Source: Burkholderiaceae bacterium (GTDB lineage: Bacteria > Pseudomonadota > Gammaproteobacteria > Burkholderiales > Burkholderiaceae_C). Taken from it: a stretch of DNA of 64,000 bases. Within the stretch, counting starts at the first letter, position 1; every line of letters begins with the position of its first letter. The notes beneath the pieces were generated by a model that was not told where the DNA came from, did not search any database, and was given only the letters and a program-made list of their open reading frames with translations. The DNA is taken from NCBI GenBank assembly GCA_024235895.1, contig JACKLM010000008.1, positions 117,967 through 181,966 on the forward strand, in the 5' to 3' direction. A program made the translations under genes and the position numbers. Positions 1 to 13,646 of the stretch are shown here, piece by piece.

Positions 1-62
1 GCCGGCCCCGGCGCCGCGCGCCGACCGCCGACGCAACCCCCAACCCGCCGCGGAGCCCCGCC

Positions 63-2930
<2,868 letters not shown>

Positions 2931-2932
2931 CC

Positions 2933-3754
2933 ATGGCCGCGGACCCAGGCGCGGCGGCGCCACCGGCCGGCCGCACCGGCGCGGACGCGGTGCGCGTGGC
3001 GATCGACGGCGCGGTCTGCACGGTCACGATCGACCGCCCGGCGCGCCGCAACGCGGTCGACGGCCCGACCGCCGCCGCGCTGCGCGAGGCCTTCGAGCGC
3101 TTCGAGGCCGACCCTGCGCAGCACGTCGCGGTGCTGACCGGCGCCGGCGGCCAGTTCTGCGCCGGTGCCGACCTGCAGGCGATGGCCGACCCGGCGGCGC
3201 GCAACACGATCACCCCCGACGGCCGCGGCGCCGGGCCGATGGGGCCGACCCGGATCGACTTCGCCAAGCCGGTCGTCGCCGCGATCGAAGGCTACGCGGT
3301 CGCCGGCGGGCTGGAGCTGGCGCTGATGTGCGACCTGCGCGTCGCTGCGAGGAGCGCCGTCTTCGGCGTCTTCTGCCGCCGCTGGGGCGTGCCGCTGATC
3401 GACGGCGGCACGGTGCGGCTGCCGCGCGTGGTCGGCCAGGGCCGGGCGCTGGACATGATCCTGACCGGCAGGCCGGTCGGCGCCGACGAGGCGCTGGCGA
3501 TGGGTCTGGCCAACCGCGTCGTCGAGGACGGCCAGGCGCTGGCCGCGGCGCAGGCGCTGGCGCGCGAGCTGGCGGCGCTACCCCAGCGCTGCATGAGGAC
3601 CGACCGCGCGTCGGCGATCGCACAATGGGACTGGCCGCTGGCCGAGGCGCTGCGGCGCGAGGGCGAAGGCGGCTACGCCATCGTGTTCGAGGAGGGTCTG
3701 GCGGGCGCGGCGCGGTTCGCGGCGGGTGCGGGGCGAGGCGGTGCGAAGGGCTGA
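2933..3754 (+). CDS. Enoyl-CoA hydratase/isomerase (crotonase) family protein
   Basis: Predicted crotonase-fold acyl-CoA hydratase or isomerase of 273 residues. The family core is present: the oxyanion-hole segment GQFCAGADL (about residues 76-84) and IEGYAVAGGLELALMCDL (about 119-136). It also has RRWGVPLIDGGTVRLPR, which is typical of the short EchA-type hydratases. The ATG is 2 bases after the aconitase stop, in a longer antisense-free frame that runs through acnA; starting here gives a normal family length. An alanine/proline-rich leader of about 20 residues precedes the conserved part. Substrate chain length cannot be told from the sequence. Confidence 0.9.
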   Translation: MAADPGAAAPPAGRTGADAVRVAIDGAVCTVTIDRPARRNAVDGPTAAALREAFERFEADPAQHVAVLTGAGGQFCAGADLQAMADPAARNTITPDGRGAGPMGPTRIDFAKPVVAAIEGYAVAGGLELALMCDLRVAARSAVFGVFCRRWGVPLIDGGTVRLPRVVGQGRALDMILTGRPVGADEALAMGLANRVVEDGQALAAAQALARELAALPQRCMRTDRASAIAQWDWPLAEALRREGEGGYAIVFEEGLAGAARFAAGAGRGGAKG

Positions 3755-4144
3755 CCGGCGGCCACACGGGATGCCGACTGGCTGTGGCGTGCGGTCGATC
3801 GTCGAGTCTTCAGCGGATCGCGGCCTTCGCTGGCGGCCATTGACGGTCGTATCAGCGGCGATTCGCGAGCCGGACGGAATGGGCTGACTCCGAGGGACGC
3901 GGCGCATGAACACGGGACCGTCACCGCGTACGGTCCCGTGCCTCGCGAAGGGCTCGTGTATGCGAAACGCAAGTGCGCCCCGCGCGGCATGCCGCGCGAC
4001 ACCGTCGTGCGCCCATCCCTGTGCGCTGATATCGCGGGCATCACCCTGCACGCCCCGATGCGGCTCAGGCGAACGACCGCGATCGCCTGAAGCGACCGTG
4101 GCACTGCGTCACCCGGCCACCGCCCGTCGACTAACGCGTGCCGC
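3755..4144. other. Intergenic region, no gene seen
   Basis: This is the gap between the enoyl-CoA hydratase gene and the convergent GDSL hydrolase gene. Apart from the stem-loop at 3911-3940 I see no credible coding sequence; short open frames here lack ribosome sites and family resemblance. Confidence 0.6.
3911..3940. terminator. Perfect 11-bp stem-loop between convergent genes
   Basis: An 11-base perfect inverted repeat (cacgggaccgt / acggtcccgtg) encloses an 8-base loop. It lies between two convergent genes, about 150 bases past the hydratase stop and 200 bases from the hydrolase stop. No T-run follows on either strand, so intrinsic termination is only one option; it could be an RNA-stabilising or protein-binding palindrome. 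Confidence 0.45.
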
Positions 4145-5176
4145 TCAGCGATGCCGACCAGATGAAGATCGAGACACCGTGGCGCGACGGCCTTGCCGGC
4201 CGCGCGTGCACAGCGCCAGCCCTGCGAACCCGAGCATCAGCAGCGCGATCGTGCCCGGTTCGGGCACGGCCGCGAAGGCTTGGCGGGCGATCAGCGCATG
4301 TGCCGTCGAAGAGGGGTGGAAGCTGTCCCAGTAGAAGTAGGATGCCGGATCGTCGCAGACCGTCGAGGTCAGGCATGCGTCGGTCGTGTTCGCGAAGCCG
4401 GCCAGCACCTCAGGATTCCTTCCGAACGAGAAAAAATCCAGGAAGTAGAGGTCAGCACCAGGCAGGACCAGCGTGTCCAGCGCGGCAGCCAGCGCGTCGT
4501 TCCAAACCGCCGTCCAGGCGGTCGCGAACGCCGCCGTGTCCTCACCCAGTTCTTGGAAGCGGGGCGTGGCGCCAATGTCCGGCACGTTGGCGACGAGGAA
4601 CTGGCGCACGCCCAGACCATAGAGACTGGACAGCTGCGTTGTGAGGCTGGAGATGCCTGCAGTGACCGCATCGGCATTGCCCAGGTTGTTCGCGACATCG
4701 TTGCCTCCGATGACCACCGACGCGAGCGTGTGTGCCGTCGGCGCAGGCCCGCCACTGGCAATGCTCAGGCCGTACAAGCCGACCTGCTGATCGAGGTAGG
4801 CGACGCCGCCGGATGCCGGGAAATTGGGGTTCGTACCGGTTCTGGCGCCGCCCCACGCGTAGTTGTTGCCGCCGACCAGCGATGGGGTGGCAAACAGGCC
4901 GAACCTGGCCGCAAAGACGGTCGGCCACGAAGGGCCAAGCGGGTCAGACCACTGCCCGCCCGTGAAGTCAGGACCAGCGCCGCCGCTGCCCTGGTTGTAA
5001 GGCGGTGGCGGGAAGCCGCCCGACGGTCCCCCGGTGGCGTACCAGACGTTGCCCGTGTCGGAAAGGCTGTCGCCGAAGAAGACGATGCTGTCGATGTGGC
5101 CCGCGGCAGCGGGTGCCGACACGACGGCCATGGCCAGCGCGGTCAGGACAGTCGCGATTCGATGGGTGAATGTCAT
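4145..5176 (-). CDS. PEP-CTERM GDSL-type esterase/lipase
   Basis: Predicted secreted SGNH/GDSL hydrolase of 343 residues. Residues 1-25 form a signal peptide ending AAAG. The nucleophile block FFGDSLSDTGN sits at about 33-43, a GGND block follows, and the catalytic Asp/His block is DSFHPSSTAH near 285. The C terminus holds a PEP-CTERM sorting tail: VPEPGT at about 304, a hydrophobic span, then CTRGRQGRR. Such tails are recognised by exosortase/EpsH systems and imply export of an exopolysaccharide-associated protein; the exosortase must be elsewhere. About 12 residues follow the basic cluster, a longer tail than usual. The ATG was chosen because a strong AAGGAGGT lies just upstream and the signal peptide starts there. 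Confidence 0.9.
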   Translation of the reverse strand: MTFTHRIATVLTALAMAVVSAPAAAGHIDSIVFFGDSLSDTGNVWYATGGPSGGFPPPPYNQGSGGAGPDFTGGQWSDPLGPSWPTVFAARFGLFATPSLVGGNNYAWGGARTGTNPNFPASGGVAYLDQQVGLYGLSIASGGPAPTAHTLASVVIGGNDVANNLGNADAVTAGISSLTTQLSSLYGLGVRQFLVANVPDIGATPRFQELGEDTAAFATAWTAVWNDALAAALDTLVLPGADLYFLDFFSFGRNPEVLAGFANTTDACLTSTVCDDPASYFYWDSFHPSSTAHALIARQAFAAVPEPGTIALLMLGFAGLALCTRGRQGRRATVSRSSSGRHR

Positions 5177-5663
5177 GAAATGACCTCCTTGAACGACAAG
5201 GTGCGGACTCATGCAATATGCATGCCATGCGATGCAAGCCATTGACCCTCGGGGCAAGAGCGGCGCAAAGACCGTCACCCGATGGAAGCACTGGAAACTT
5301 TCCCGACACTTCCGTCCCGAGGAGCGTGCGTGCGGTCCGTCTTGGTGCGATATCGCGGCCGCACGGGCCCCAGCCGTCGCCCTTGCGGCTGACGTCTGAC
5401 GCGGCACATGGATCACCGGCGCGGCCGGCGCCAAAGTCCACCGGCCTCGAGCTAGCCTCCTACAGTCCCGGCCCGTCACCGTGGAGACGCCCGGCTGCGC
5501 GACGCCCAGGCGCGGCGCAGTCCCCGGCCCGATGACCATGCCGCCGGTTTGCCTTGGGACCGAATCGGCTCGCAGGCGACATTCCTCGCCGGTGCCGGGT
5601 TCGCGGCTGTGGCCTGGCTGGCGCTGCAACGACGCCGACCCGGCGGGCGCTGCGCGTGAAGGC
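5177..5663. other. Intergenic region with GDSL gene promoter
   Basis: About 490 bases between the GDSL hydrolase start and the stop of the ABC ATPase. The first 100 bases must hold the hydrolase promoter; I cannot place -35/-10 boxes with confidence. On the plus strand around 5529-5660 one frame reads as a hydrophobic stretch followed by arginines, but it has no upstream gene or start and is not called. Confidence 0.5.
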
Positions 5664-6392
5664 TCAGCGGGTCACGGGCTGCGGGTGCTCGGCCGACTTC
5701 GCCTGCGCGTGATCGACCTGGGTCAGGCGCCCGTCGTCCAGGTGGTAGACGGTGTCGAAGCCCTCGATCATGCGATGGTCGTGGGTCACGGTGATCACCG
5801 CCGAGCGCCTCTCGCGCGCGATCTTGCGCAGCATCGCCATCGCCTTCATGCCGCGCTCGGTGTCCAGCGCGGCGGTGGGCTCGTCGGCCAGGATCAGCGT
5901 CGGCTCGTTGGCCAGCGCGCGGCCTATCGCCACCCGCTGCTGCTCGCCACCGGACAGACGCGCCGGCACCGAGTCGGCGCGGTGGCCGATCTCGAGGTAG
6001 TCCATCAGCTCGCGCGCGCGTCGCGCTGCCTCCTTGCGACCGACGCCGTTGAGCTGCAGCATCATGGCGACGTTCTCCTGCGCCGTCAGGAACGGGATCA
6101 GGTTGTGCTGCTGGAAGATGAAGCCGATCTTGCGCAGCCGGAAGGCACGCTCGTCGACGCCGGTGGGCCCGTTGTCGTAGAGGACCTGCCCGCCGATGAC
6201 GATGCGCCCGGTGGTCGGCGGCTGGATCAGGCTGATCGCCAGCAGCAGCGTGCTCTTGCCCGACCCGCTGGGCCCGAGCAGCGCGACCAGCTCGCCCGCC
6301 TCGACACTCAGGCTGGTCGGCTTGAGCGCGTGCACCGCCTGGTCGCCCTGGCCGAAGGTCTGCGAGACATCGTGGATCTCCAGCACCGGCAT
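5664..6392 (-). CDS. ABC exporter ATP-binding protein (DevA/LolD type)
   Basis: ATPase of 242 residues that would power the permease and fusion protein encoded just upstream. Walker A is GPSGSGKST (about residues 40-48), the signature is LSGGEQQRVAIGRAL, and Walker B is LILADEPTAALD. The start at MPVLEIHDVSQTFG puts the conserved beta-strand at the N terminus; the frame remains open further upstream but that part looks non-coding. It is separated from the permease by about 160 bases, an unusually long gap for this operon type. Family members of the DevBCA/MacAB kind export lipids, siderophores or peptides; the substrate here is unknown. Confidence 0.93.
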   Translation of the reverse strand: MPVLEIHDVSQTFGQGDQAVHALKPTSLSVEAGELVALLGPSGSGKSTLLLAISLIQPPTTGRIVIGGQVLYDNGPTGVDERAFRLRKIGFIFQQHNLIPFLTAQENVAMMLQLNGVGRKEAARRARELMDYLEIGHRADSVPARLSGGEQQRVAIGRALANEPTLILADEPTAALDTERGMKAMAMLRKIARERRSAVITVTHDHRMIEGFDTVYHLDDGRLTQVDHAQAKSAEHPQPVTR

Positions 6393-6550
6393 GTCAGACT
6401 TCCATGGCGCCGATACCCTCGGTGACGCGTGCGGCAGCGCGGAATCGCGGGGCCGCTTGCGGTCCGCAGCTGCCCGCCGATGGCACCCTTGTCTCGTTCG
6501 CATGCCATGACCGAGCGGGCCGAGGCCGGCGCGTACCCCCAGGCTTCATG

Positions 6551-7744
6551 TCACCCCCCCAGTGCAAGCTGCGGTGGCGTGCGCAGCGCATGCCAGATCG
6601 CCATGAAGCTCGCGAGCACGCCGCCCGCCAGCATGACCGCGAAGGTCACCGCGGTCTCCTGCGTGGTGAACGCCAGCGTACGGGGGAAGCCCGGCACGAT
6701 CAGCGCGCGCAGCACGTAGGCCAGCGCGAAGCCGGCCAGCGTCAGCAGCAGCGACTGCGTCAGGATGAGACGCACGATCACGCTGTTGGGCGCGCCGATC
6801 AGCTTGAGCGTGGCGATGGACTTGATCTTCTCGATCGTCAGCACGTAGACGATGAGGGCGATGATGACGATCGACACCAGCACCAGCAGCGAGCGGAACA
6901 GCCCGAGCACCGCCGACTGGCGGCTCAGCCGCCCTTCCAGCATCAGCTTGCGCTCCTCCTCGGTCGTGTAGACGTTGAAGTACAGCCAGTCGCGGATGTG
7001 GCGCGCGACGGCCTGCTCGTCGGCGCCCGGCAGCAGCTCGACGAGCACCGTGTTGATGCTCGGTGCGGTCGCCGACAGCAGCGGCAGCAGCCGGGTGGCC
7101 TGCTCCTCGCCGTAGCCCGCTTGCTGCAGCCGCTTCAGGTTGGCCGCGCGCGCCGCGGTCAGCGCGCGGTCGTCCTGCTCGTACTGGACCGTCTGCGCGT
7201 CGGGCAGCGACAGGTACACGAGCGGGTTGCCCGCGGAGTCGACGGCGCCGGCCGTCACGCCGACCACCGTGTAGACGTCGCCGCCCAGCTGGACGCGTTC
7301 GTTCAGCCGCAGACCGAGCTTGCGGTCGGCGACCATCTCGTAGCGCGGCGCGGCGATCGCCCGTCCCTCCACCAGGCGGCCTGGGCCGCCGGCGCCACCG
7401 AAGACGTCGTAGCCGATGATCGTGAACTGCTGGCTGCTGCCGCCCAGCTCGCGCTGCGCGGTGTAGAAGACCAGTGGGCTGGCGCGCTTCACGCCGGGTG
7501 TGGCGGCCACGCTGCGGTAGCTGTCCAGCGGCATGCGCGACGGCTCGTTGAACGGTCCTCCGCGGCCACGCTCGACGACCCACAGGTCGGCGCCGATCTG
7601 CTCGATCAGCCATACGCCGTCGACGATGCTGCCGCGGTAGATGCCGTTCATCACCAGCACGATGGCCAGCAGCATCGCCACGCCGGTGATGGTGGCCACG
7701 AACTTGCCGAGGTGCCGGCGGATGTCCTTCAGTGCGAGCTCCAC
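6551..7744 (-). CDS. ABC exporter permease (DevC/FtsX-like)
   Basis: Membrane permease of 397 residues with the FtsX/MacB plan: one N-terminal transmembrane helix (about 15-37), a large periplasmic domain (about 45-260), then three C-terminal helices. The start appears to be GTG, giving MELALKDIRRH; no ATG gives a better N terminus. It lies 24 bases after the membrane-fusion gene, so it is translated from the same message. It should work with the ATPase downstream and the HlyD-like protein upstream as a tripartite exporter, with an outer-membrane channel supplied from elsewhere. Confidence 0.9.
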   Translation of the reverse strand: MELALKDIRRHLGKFVATITGVAMLLAIVLVMNGIYRGSIVDGVWLIEQIGADLWVVERGRGGPFNEPSRMPLDSYRSVAATPGVKRASPLVFYTAQRELGGSSQQFTIIGYDVFGGAGGPGRLVEGRAIAAPRYEMVADRKLGLRLNERVQLGGDVYTVVGVTAGAVDSAGNPLVYLSLPDAQTVQYEQDDRALTAARAANLKRLQQAGYGEEQATRLLPLLSATAPSINTVLVELLPGADEQAVARHIRDWLYFNVYTTEEERKLMLEGRLSRQSAVLGLFRSLLVLVSIVIIALIVYVLTIEKIKSIATLKLIGAPNSVIVRLILTQSLLLTLAGFALAYVLRALIVPGFPRTLAFTTQETAVTFAVMLAGGVLASFMAIWHALRTPPQLALGG

Positions 7745-7768
7745 GGGGCGCCTCGACCGGTCGCGCCG

Positions 7769-8920
7769 TCAGGGCCGGACGGCCGCGCGCACGGCCTGGT
7801 TGGCGCGCACGCCGGCGCTGTCGGCCACCAGAGCCTGGCCGGTCTCCAGGCCCGAGCGCACGAGCACCCCGTGCTCGTCGGCCCCACCGGTCTGCACCGG
7901 CTGGAAGCGCGTGCGGCCGTCCACGACGAGCAGCACGCCCTGGCGGCCGTCGACGTCGCGCGTCAGCGCCTGCGTCGGCACGACGATGCCGGGCTCGGCG
8001 CCGGTGTCGATGCCGACCTCGGCCTGCTGGTCGATCGCGAAGTGGCGCGGCAGCTCGTCGAAGGCCACGAAGACGTCGAGCTCGCGCGTCGCCGCGTCGC
8101 TGCGGCGCGCGATGCGCGCGACCTTGCCGGCGACGGTCTGCCCGGTGCGCATGCGGATGCTCGCCGGCTGGCCGACCTGGACCCGGCCGACGACCGACTC
8201 GTCGACCCGCGTGGCCACCCACAGCGTCTGCGGGTCGACCAGCTTCAGGATCGGCATGCCCAGCGTCACCGTGCTGCCCGGCTCGGCCAGGCGTTCGATG
8301 ACGAGACCGTCCAGCGGCGAGAGCAGCCGCGCGTGCGTCAGGCCGACATCGGCCGCGCGCGCCTCCTGCGCCAGCGTCACGGCGTCGGCCTCGCGCGCCG
8401 CCAGCGTGGCGCGGGCGGCGTCCACACCGGCCTGGCCGGCGCGCAGCGCGGCGTTGGAGGCGTCGACCACGGCCTGCGAGACGAAGCCCTGCGCCAGCAG
8501 CTCGGCATCGCGCCGCTGCTTCGAGCGCGCCAGATCCAGGTCCGCCTGCGCCTTGGCCAGCGCCGCGCGCGCCGCCTCGGTGTTGCGCGCCAGCGCCTGC
8601 TGCTGGCCGCCGACGGCGGCACGGCGCGCCGCCAGTTCGCGGTCGTCCAGCGTGACCAGCAGCTGGCCCTGCGTGACCACGTCCCCGACATCGACCAGCA
8701 CCTGCGTCACCGTGGCATTCACGCGCGCGGCCACCGACACGGCGGTGCGCGCCTGCACCGTGCCCGGGCCGAGCACGCGCGCGGTGATCTCGCCGGACTG
8801 CGCAGTCGCGATGGAAACCTCCGCCGCGCGGCCGAAGCGCCAGTAGCCCAGCGCCGCGGCGGTGGCCAGCAGCACGAGCAGGCCGGCAAGGAGGAATCGG
8901 CGCTTCGAGGTCTGGGGCAT
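7769..8920 (-). CDS. HlyD/DevB-type membrane fusion protein
   Basis: Periplasmic adaptor of 383 residues. An N-terminal membrane anchor (about residues 8-28) is followed by a biotinyl-lipoyl-like strand pair, a long alanine/glutamine-rich coiled-coil hairpin (about 85-185), and beta-barrel regions (VDESVVGRVQVGQP and following). First gene of the devBCA-like operon. I chose MPQTSKRRF as start because the anchor follows directly; an upstream in-frame start would add 18 residues without hydrophobic character. Confidence 0.88.
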   Translation of the reverse strand: MPQTSKRRFLLAGLLVLLATAAALGYWRFGRAAEVSIATAQSGEITARVLGPGTVQARTAVSVAARVNATVTQVLVDVGDVVTQGQLLVTLDDRELAARRAAVGGQQQALARNTEAARAALAKAQADLDLARSKQRRDAELLAQGFVSQAVVDASNAALRAGQAGVDAARATLAAREADAVTLAQEARAADVGLTHARLLSPLDGLVIERLAEPGSTVTLGMPILKLVDPQTLWVATRVDESVVGRVQVGQPASIRMRTGQTVAGKVARIARRSDAATRELDVFVAFDELPRHFAIDQQAEVGIDTGAEPGIVVPTQALTRDVDGRQGVLLVVDGRTRFQPVQTGGADEHGVLVRSGLETGQALVADSAGVRANQAVRAAVRP

Positions 8921-9098
8921 GGGCGGGTGGGCGGCAAATGCGGCAAGCCGCGATCTTATGCGGCGGCCCGACATCGCCCGGGGACGGGGCCCCGGGACGG
9001 CCGGCGGCCGCGGCCATCGCCTTCCCGCCCGCCGCGGGCAGCCTCGTGCTGGCGACGACCACCGTGGCGCGAGGCCACCGTCGCCGCCCGCTGGCCTC

Positions 9099-9365
9099 CT
9101 ACCCTCCGCGCAGCCGCTGCAGCCAGGTCTTGATGCCGTAGACGACGAGCACGCCCAGCGCGCCGCCGACCATGTAGACCGCCAGCGCGTCGCGCCGCGC
9201 CTCGGCCGACACGGTCTCGCCGAGCAGTTGCAGCACGACGAACCCCCAGACGGCGCCGGCGACGGCCGCCACCACCGGGCTGCGGGCGATGAAGCCGCAG
9301 CCGATGAAGACGACCAGGTTCAGCGGGTCGACCAAAAACTTCAGCACGCTGAGGACGAAGACCAT
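9099..9365 (-). CDS. Small membrane protein, function unknown
   Basis: An 88-residue protein with two or three hydrophobic spans (about 2-22, 28-48 and 62-80) and a basic C terminus (KTWLQRLRGG). It begins 9 bases after the riboflavin synthase stop and is probably co-transcribed with it. I do not recognise the family. Confidence 0.6.
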   Translation of the reverse strand: MVFVLSVLKFLVDPLNLVVFIGCGFIARSPVVAAVAGAVWGFVVLQLLGETVSAEARRDALAVYMVGGALGVLVVYGIKTWLQRLRGG

Positions 9366-9374
9366 CGCCTCCCC

Positions 9375-10094
9375 TCAGCGCCGCCCGGGCCTGCCGGCTG
9401 CTGGCGCCGCGTCCGCCAGCAGCCGCTCGATCGCCGGCATCAGCGGCCCGAGCCGCTCGGCCAGCACGCGCTCGACGGTATCGACGACGATCTGCGTCTG
9501 GCGCTCGATCTCGATGTTGACCGCGTCGCCCGCGGCCTTGTCGCCGAAGATCGTCATGCGCAGCGTCTCGGGGATCAGCCAGACCTCGAACCAGCCGCTG
9601 CCGTCGGCCTCGCGCCGCGCCTCGGCCACCGTCAGGCTGGCGCCGTCGACCGCCACATAGCCCTTGGCGAAGACATAGCGCATCCACGGCGCCGGCAGCG
9701 CGATGCGCAGCACGTGGTTGTTCTCGGGCTGGCGGACCGCGACCACCGTGCCGGTGCAGTCGATGTGGCCGGACAGCGCGTGCCCGCCGACCTCGGCGCC
9801 CTCCCTCGCCGCGCGCTCGACGTTGACGCGCGACCCGTCGCGCAGCCGGGCGAGCGTCGTCAGCGCCAGTGTCGGCGCCATGACATCGAAGTCCGCCGCC
9901 GCCGCGCTGCCCGGCGCATCGGTCTGCGGGTGCAGCGCGGTCACGGTCAGGCAGGTGCCGTCGACGGCGACGCTGGCGCCGATCGCCAGCCCGCCTCCGA
10001 AACCGGCCGGGAACTGCAGTGTGAGGGTCCTCAGCCCCGGCCGCTCGACGACCGCGGCGACGCGGGCCACGCCCTGGACGATGCCGGTAAACAT
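9375..10094 (-). CDS. ribE: Riboflavin synthase, alpha chain
   Basis: Dismutates two 6,7-dimethyl-8-ribityllumazines to riboflavin. The N terminus MFTGIVQG is the family hallmark. Two lumazine-binding repeats are visible, the second starting near SGHIDCTGTV and including VAVDGASLTV. At 239 residues it is longer than the usual ~200-215 because of an alanine-rich C-terminal extension of about 25-30 residues. No FMN-riboswitch-like sequence is evident in the 115 bases upstream, so expression is probably constitutive or set elsewhere. Confidence 0.95.
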   Translation of the reverse strand: MFTGIVQGVARVAAVVERPGLRTLTLQFPAGFGGGLAIGASVAVDGTCLTVTALHPQTDAPGSAAAADFDVMAPTLALTTLARLRDGSRVNVERAAREGAEVGGHALSGHIDCTGTVVAVRQPENNHVLRIALPAPWMRYVFAKGYVAVDGASLTVAEARREADGSGWFEVWLIPETLRMTIFGDKAAGDAVNIEIERQTQIVVDTVERVLAERLGPLMPAIERLLADAAPAAGRPGRR

Positions 10095-10209
10095 GCGCGG
10101 ATTATCCCGCCCTCGCGGGCGCCGCCGGGGCCGGCCGCGCCGGCGACGAGGCTACCATCGCGGGCCCGATCGCGGGCCGGCCCCGCTCGCCTGCCCCGCC
10201 CAAGCGACC

Positions 10210-12081
<1,872 letters not shown>

Positions 12082-12212
12082 TCCGCCCCGGGGTCGACGG
12101 CGGTCCGACCGCGCGGACGGCGGCGACCGGGGACGGACCGGCCGGCCGCTGGCGCGACCGGGTGTGAGGCGGGATCAGACGCTGGCCGCGGCGCGGTGCT
12201 GCACGCCGTCCC

Positions 12213-12707
12213 TCACTGCCGCTCGTCGTCGCGCGCGTCGCAAAGCGGGTCGGGCGTGAAGACCGCGTCGACGACGCGGCCGTCGTCGCCGACGCCGACC
12301 TGGAACCACAGGCAAAACGGCGAGAAGAAGCGCCACGACCACACCTGCCCTCCCTGGCGCCCGCCGCTGCGAACCTCGCCCGGGCGGCCGAGCGTGCGCA
12401 GCAGCGCCTCGCGCGTCATGCCCGGCAGCTCGCCCTGCAGCGCGGTCAGCGCGCCGTACTCCAGCACCTGGCGCGCGCCGGTGACGCGACCTGCGGCGTC
12501 CAGGTCGACCATCCAGGTCTCCAGGCCGTAGGGGCCGCTGGCATATTCGAGCCGGCTGCCACCCTGCGGCAGCGCGTGGCGCCCGGTCGGCGTGCCCCAG
12601 CGCTCGCGCACCGCGGCCTCGTCCAGCCCCGGCTCCAGCCGCGTGATCCCCGGGCCGGCGCAGGCGGCGAGCAGCAGCGCCAGCGCAATCGCAGCGAAGG
12701 TCCTCAT
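12213..12707 (-). CDS. Putative lipoprotein, SmpA/OmlA-like
   Basis: A 164-residue predicted lipoprotein with signal peptide and lipobox LAAC at about residues 13-16. The body has two similar segments (EAAVRERWGTPTGR and REALLRTLGRPGEVR), each resembling the helix plus G-x-P turn of BamE/SmpA-type folds, with WSWRFFSPFCLWFQVGV between the second copy and the end. The function is not known. It is transcribed divergently from the moeB gene, 111 bases away. Confidence 0.7.
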   Translation of the reverse strand: MRTFAAIALALLLAACAGPGITRLEPGLDEAAVRERWGTPTGRHALPQGGSRLEYASGPYGLETWMVDLDAAGRVTGARQVLEYGALTALQGELPGMTREALLRTLGRPGEVRSGGRQGGQVWSWRFFSPFCLWFQVGVGDDGRVVDAVFTPDPLCDARDDERQ

Positions 12708-12818
12708 GCCGCGCAGCATACGCCGGCACCGTGACCCTGGCGTCGGCATTGGCGTGCGCGGCAGCCCGCACCGCCGCTGCGCTACGCTCACGCCACCGCC
12801 ACCCGCACGGGGCCGACG

Positions 12819-13577
12819 ATGGACGACGACGAACTGCTGCGCTATTCGCGCCACATCCTGCTCGACGAGATCGGCATCGAGGGCCAGCAGCGGCTGCGCG
12901 AGGCGACCGCGCTCGTCATCGGCGCCGGCGGGCTGGGCTCGCCGGTGGCGCTGTACCTCGGCACCGCCGGCGTCGGCGAGCTGATCCTGGTCGACCACGA
13001 TACGGTCGACCTGACCAACCTGCAGCGCCAGATCGCGCACCGCCACGACCGCATCGGCAGCCCCAAGGCCGATTCGGCGCGGCTGACCCTGCAGGCGATC
13101 GACCCCGCGCTGCGCGTGCGCGCGCTGCAGCGCCGCGCCGACGCCGCGCTGCTCGACGAACTGGTGCCGCAGGCCGACGTGGTGCTGGACTGCAGCGACA
13201 ACTTCGCGACCCGGCACGCGATCAACGCCGCCTGCGTCGCGCACGCGCGGCCGCTGGTGTCGGGGGCAGCGATCCGCTTCGACGGCCAGATCGCGGTCTA
13301 CGACACGCGGCGTGCCGACGCGCCCTGCTACGCCTGCCTGTTCCCGCCCGACGCGAACTACGAGGAGGTCGCCTGCGCGACGATGGGTGTCTTCGCGCCG
13401 CTGGTCGGCATCGTCGGCTGCGTGCAGGCGGCCGAGGCGCTCAAGCTGGTCGCCGGGTTCGGCGAGCCGCTGGTCGGCCGGCTGCTGATGCTCGACGCGC
13501 GGGCGATGGAGTGGCACGAGATCCGCACCGCGCGGCACCCGGGCTGCGCGGTGTGCGGCCACCGGCCGGCCGGATGA
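12819..13577 (+). CDS. moeB: Molybdopterin-synthase adenylyltransferase MoeB/ThiF family
   Basis: E1-like enzyme of 252 residues that adenylates the C terminus of a ubiquitin-like sulfur carrier (MoaD or ThiS). Visible features are RYSRHILL at the N terminus, the ATP-binding GAGGLGSP (about 32-39), the acidic VDHDTVDLTNLQRQ segment, the family cysteine in EVACATMGVFAP, and two zinc CxxC pairs (CYAC and CAVC). MoeB and ThiF cannot be separated by sequence alone, and no mo- or thi- genes flank it. Confidence 0.9.
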   Translation: MDDDELLRYSRHILLDEIGIEGQQRLREATALVIGAGGLGSPVALYLGTAGVGELILVDHDTVDLTNLQRQIAHRHDRIGSPKADSARLTLQAIDPALRVRALQRRADAALLDELVPQADVVLDCSDNFATRHAINAACVAHARPLVSGAAIRFDGQIAVYDTRRADAPCYACLFPPDANYEEVACATMGVFAPLVGIVGCVQAAEALKLVAGFGEPLVGRLLMLDARAMEWHEIRTARHPGCAVCGHRPAG

Positions 13578-13646
13578 GCGCGACCCAGGCGCGGCGCGTC
13601 CCGATCGGGCTCGACGAGGCCGGCCGCAACGCGACGGTCGCCCGCG

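Noticed and set aside
5529..5660. Plus-strand reading with a hydrophobic stretch followed by LALQRRR, resembling a PEP-CTERM-like tail
   Set aside because: There is no start codon or upstream gene to carry it; probably chance in GC-rich DNA.
10095..10209. Possible FMN riboswitch ahead of riboflavin synthase
   Set aside because: The 115-base region lacks the conserved RFN helices and is shared with a divergent gene.
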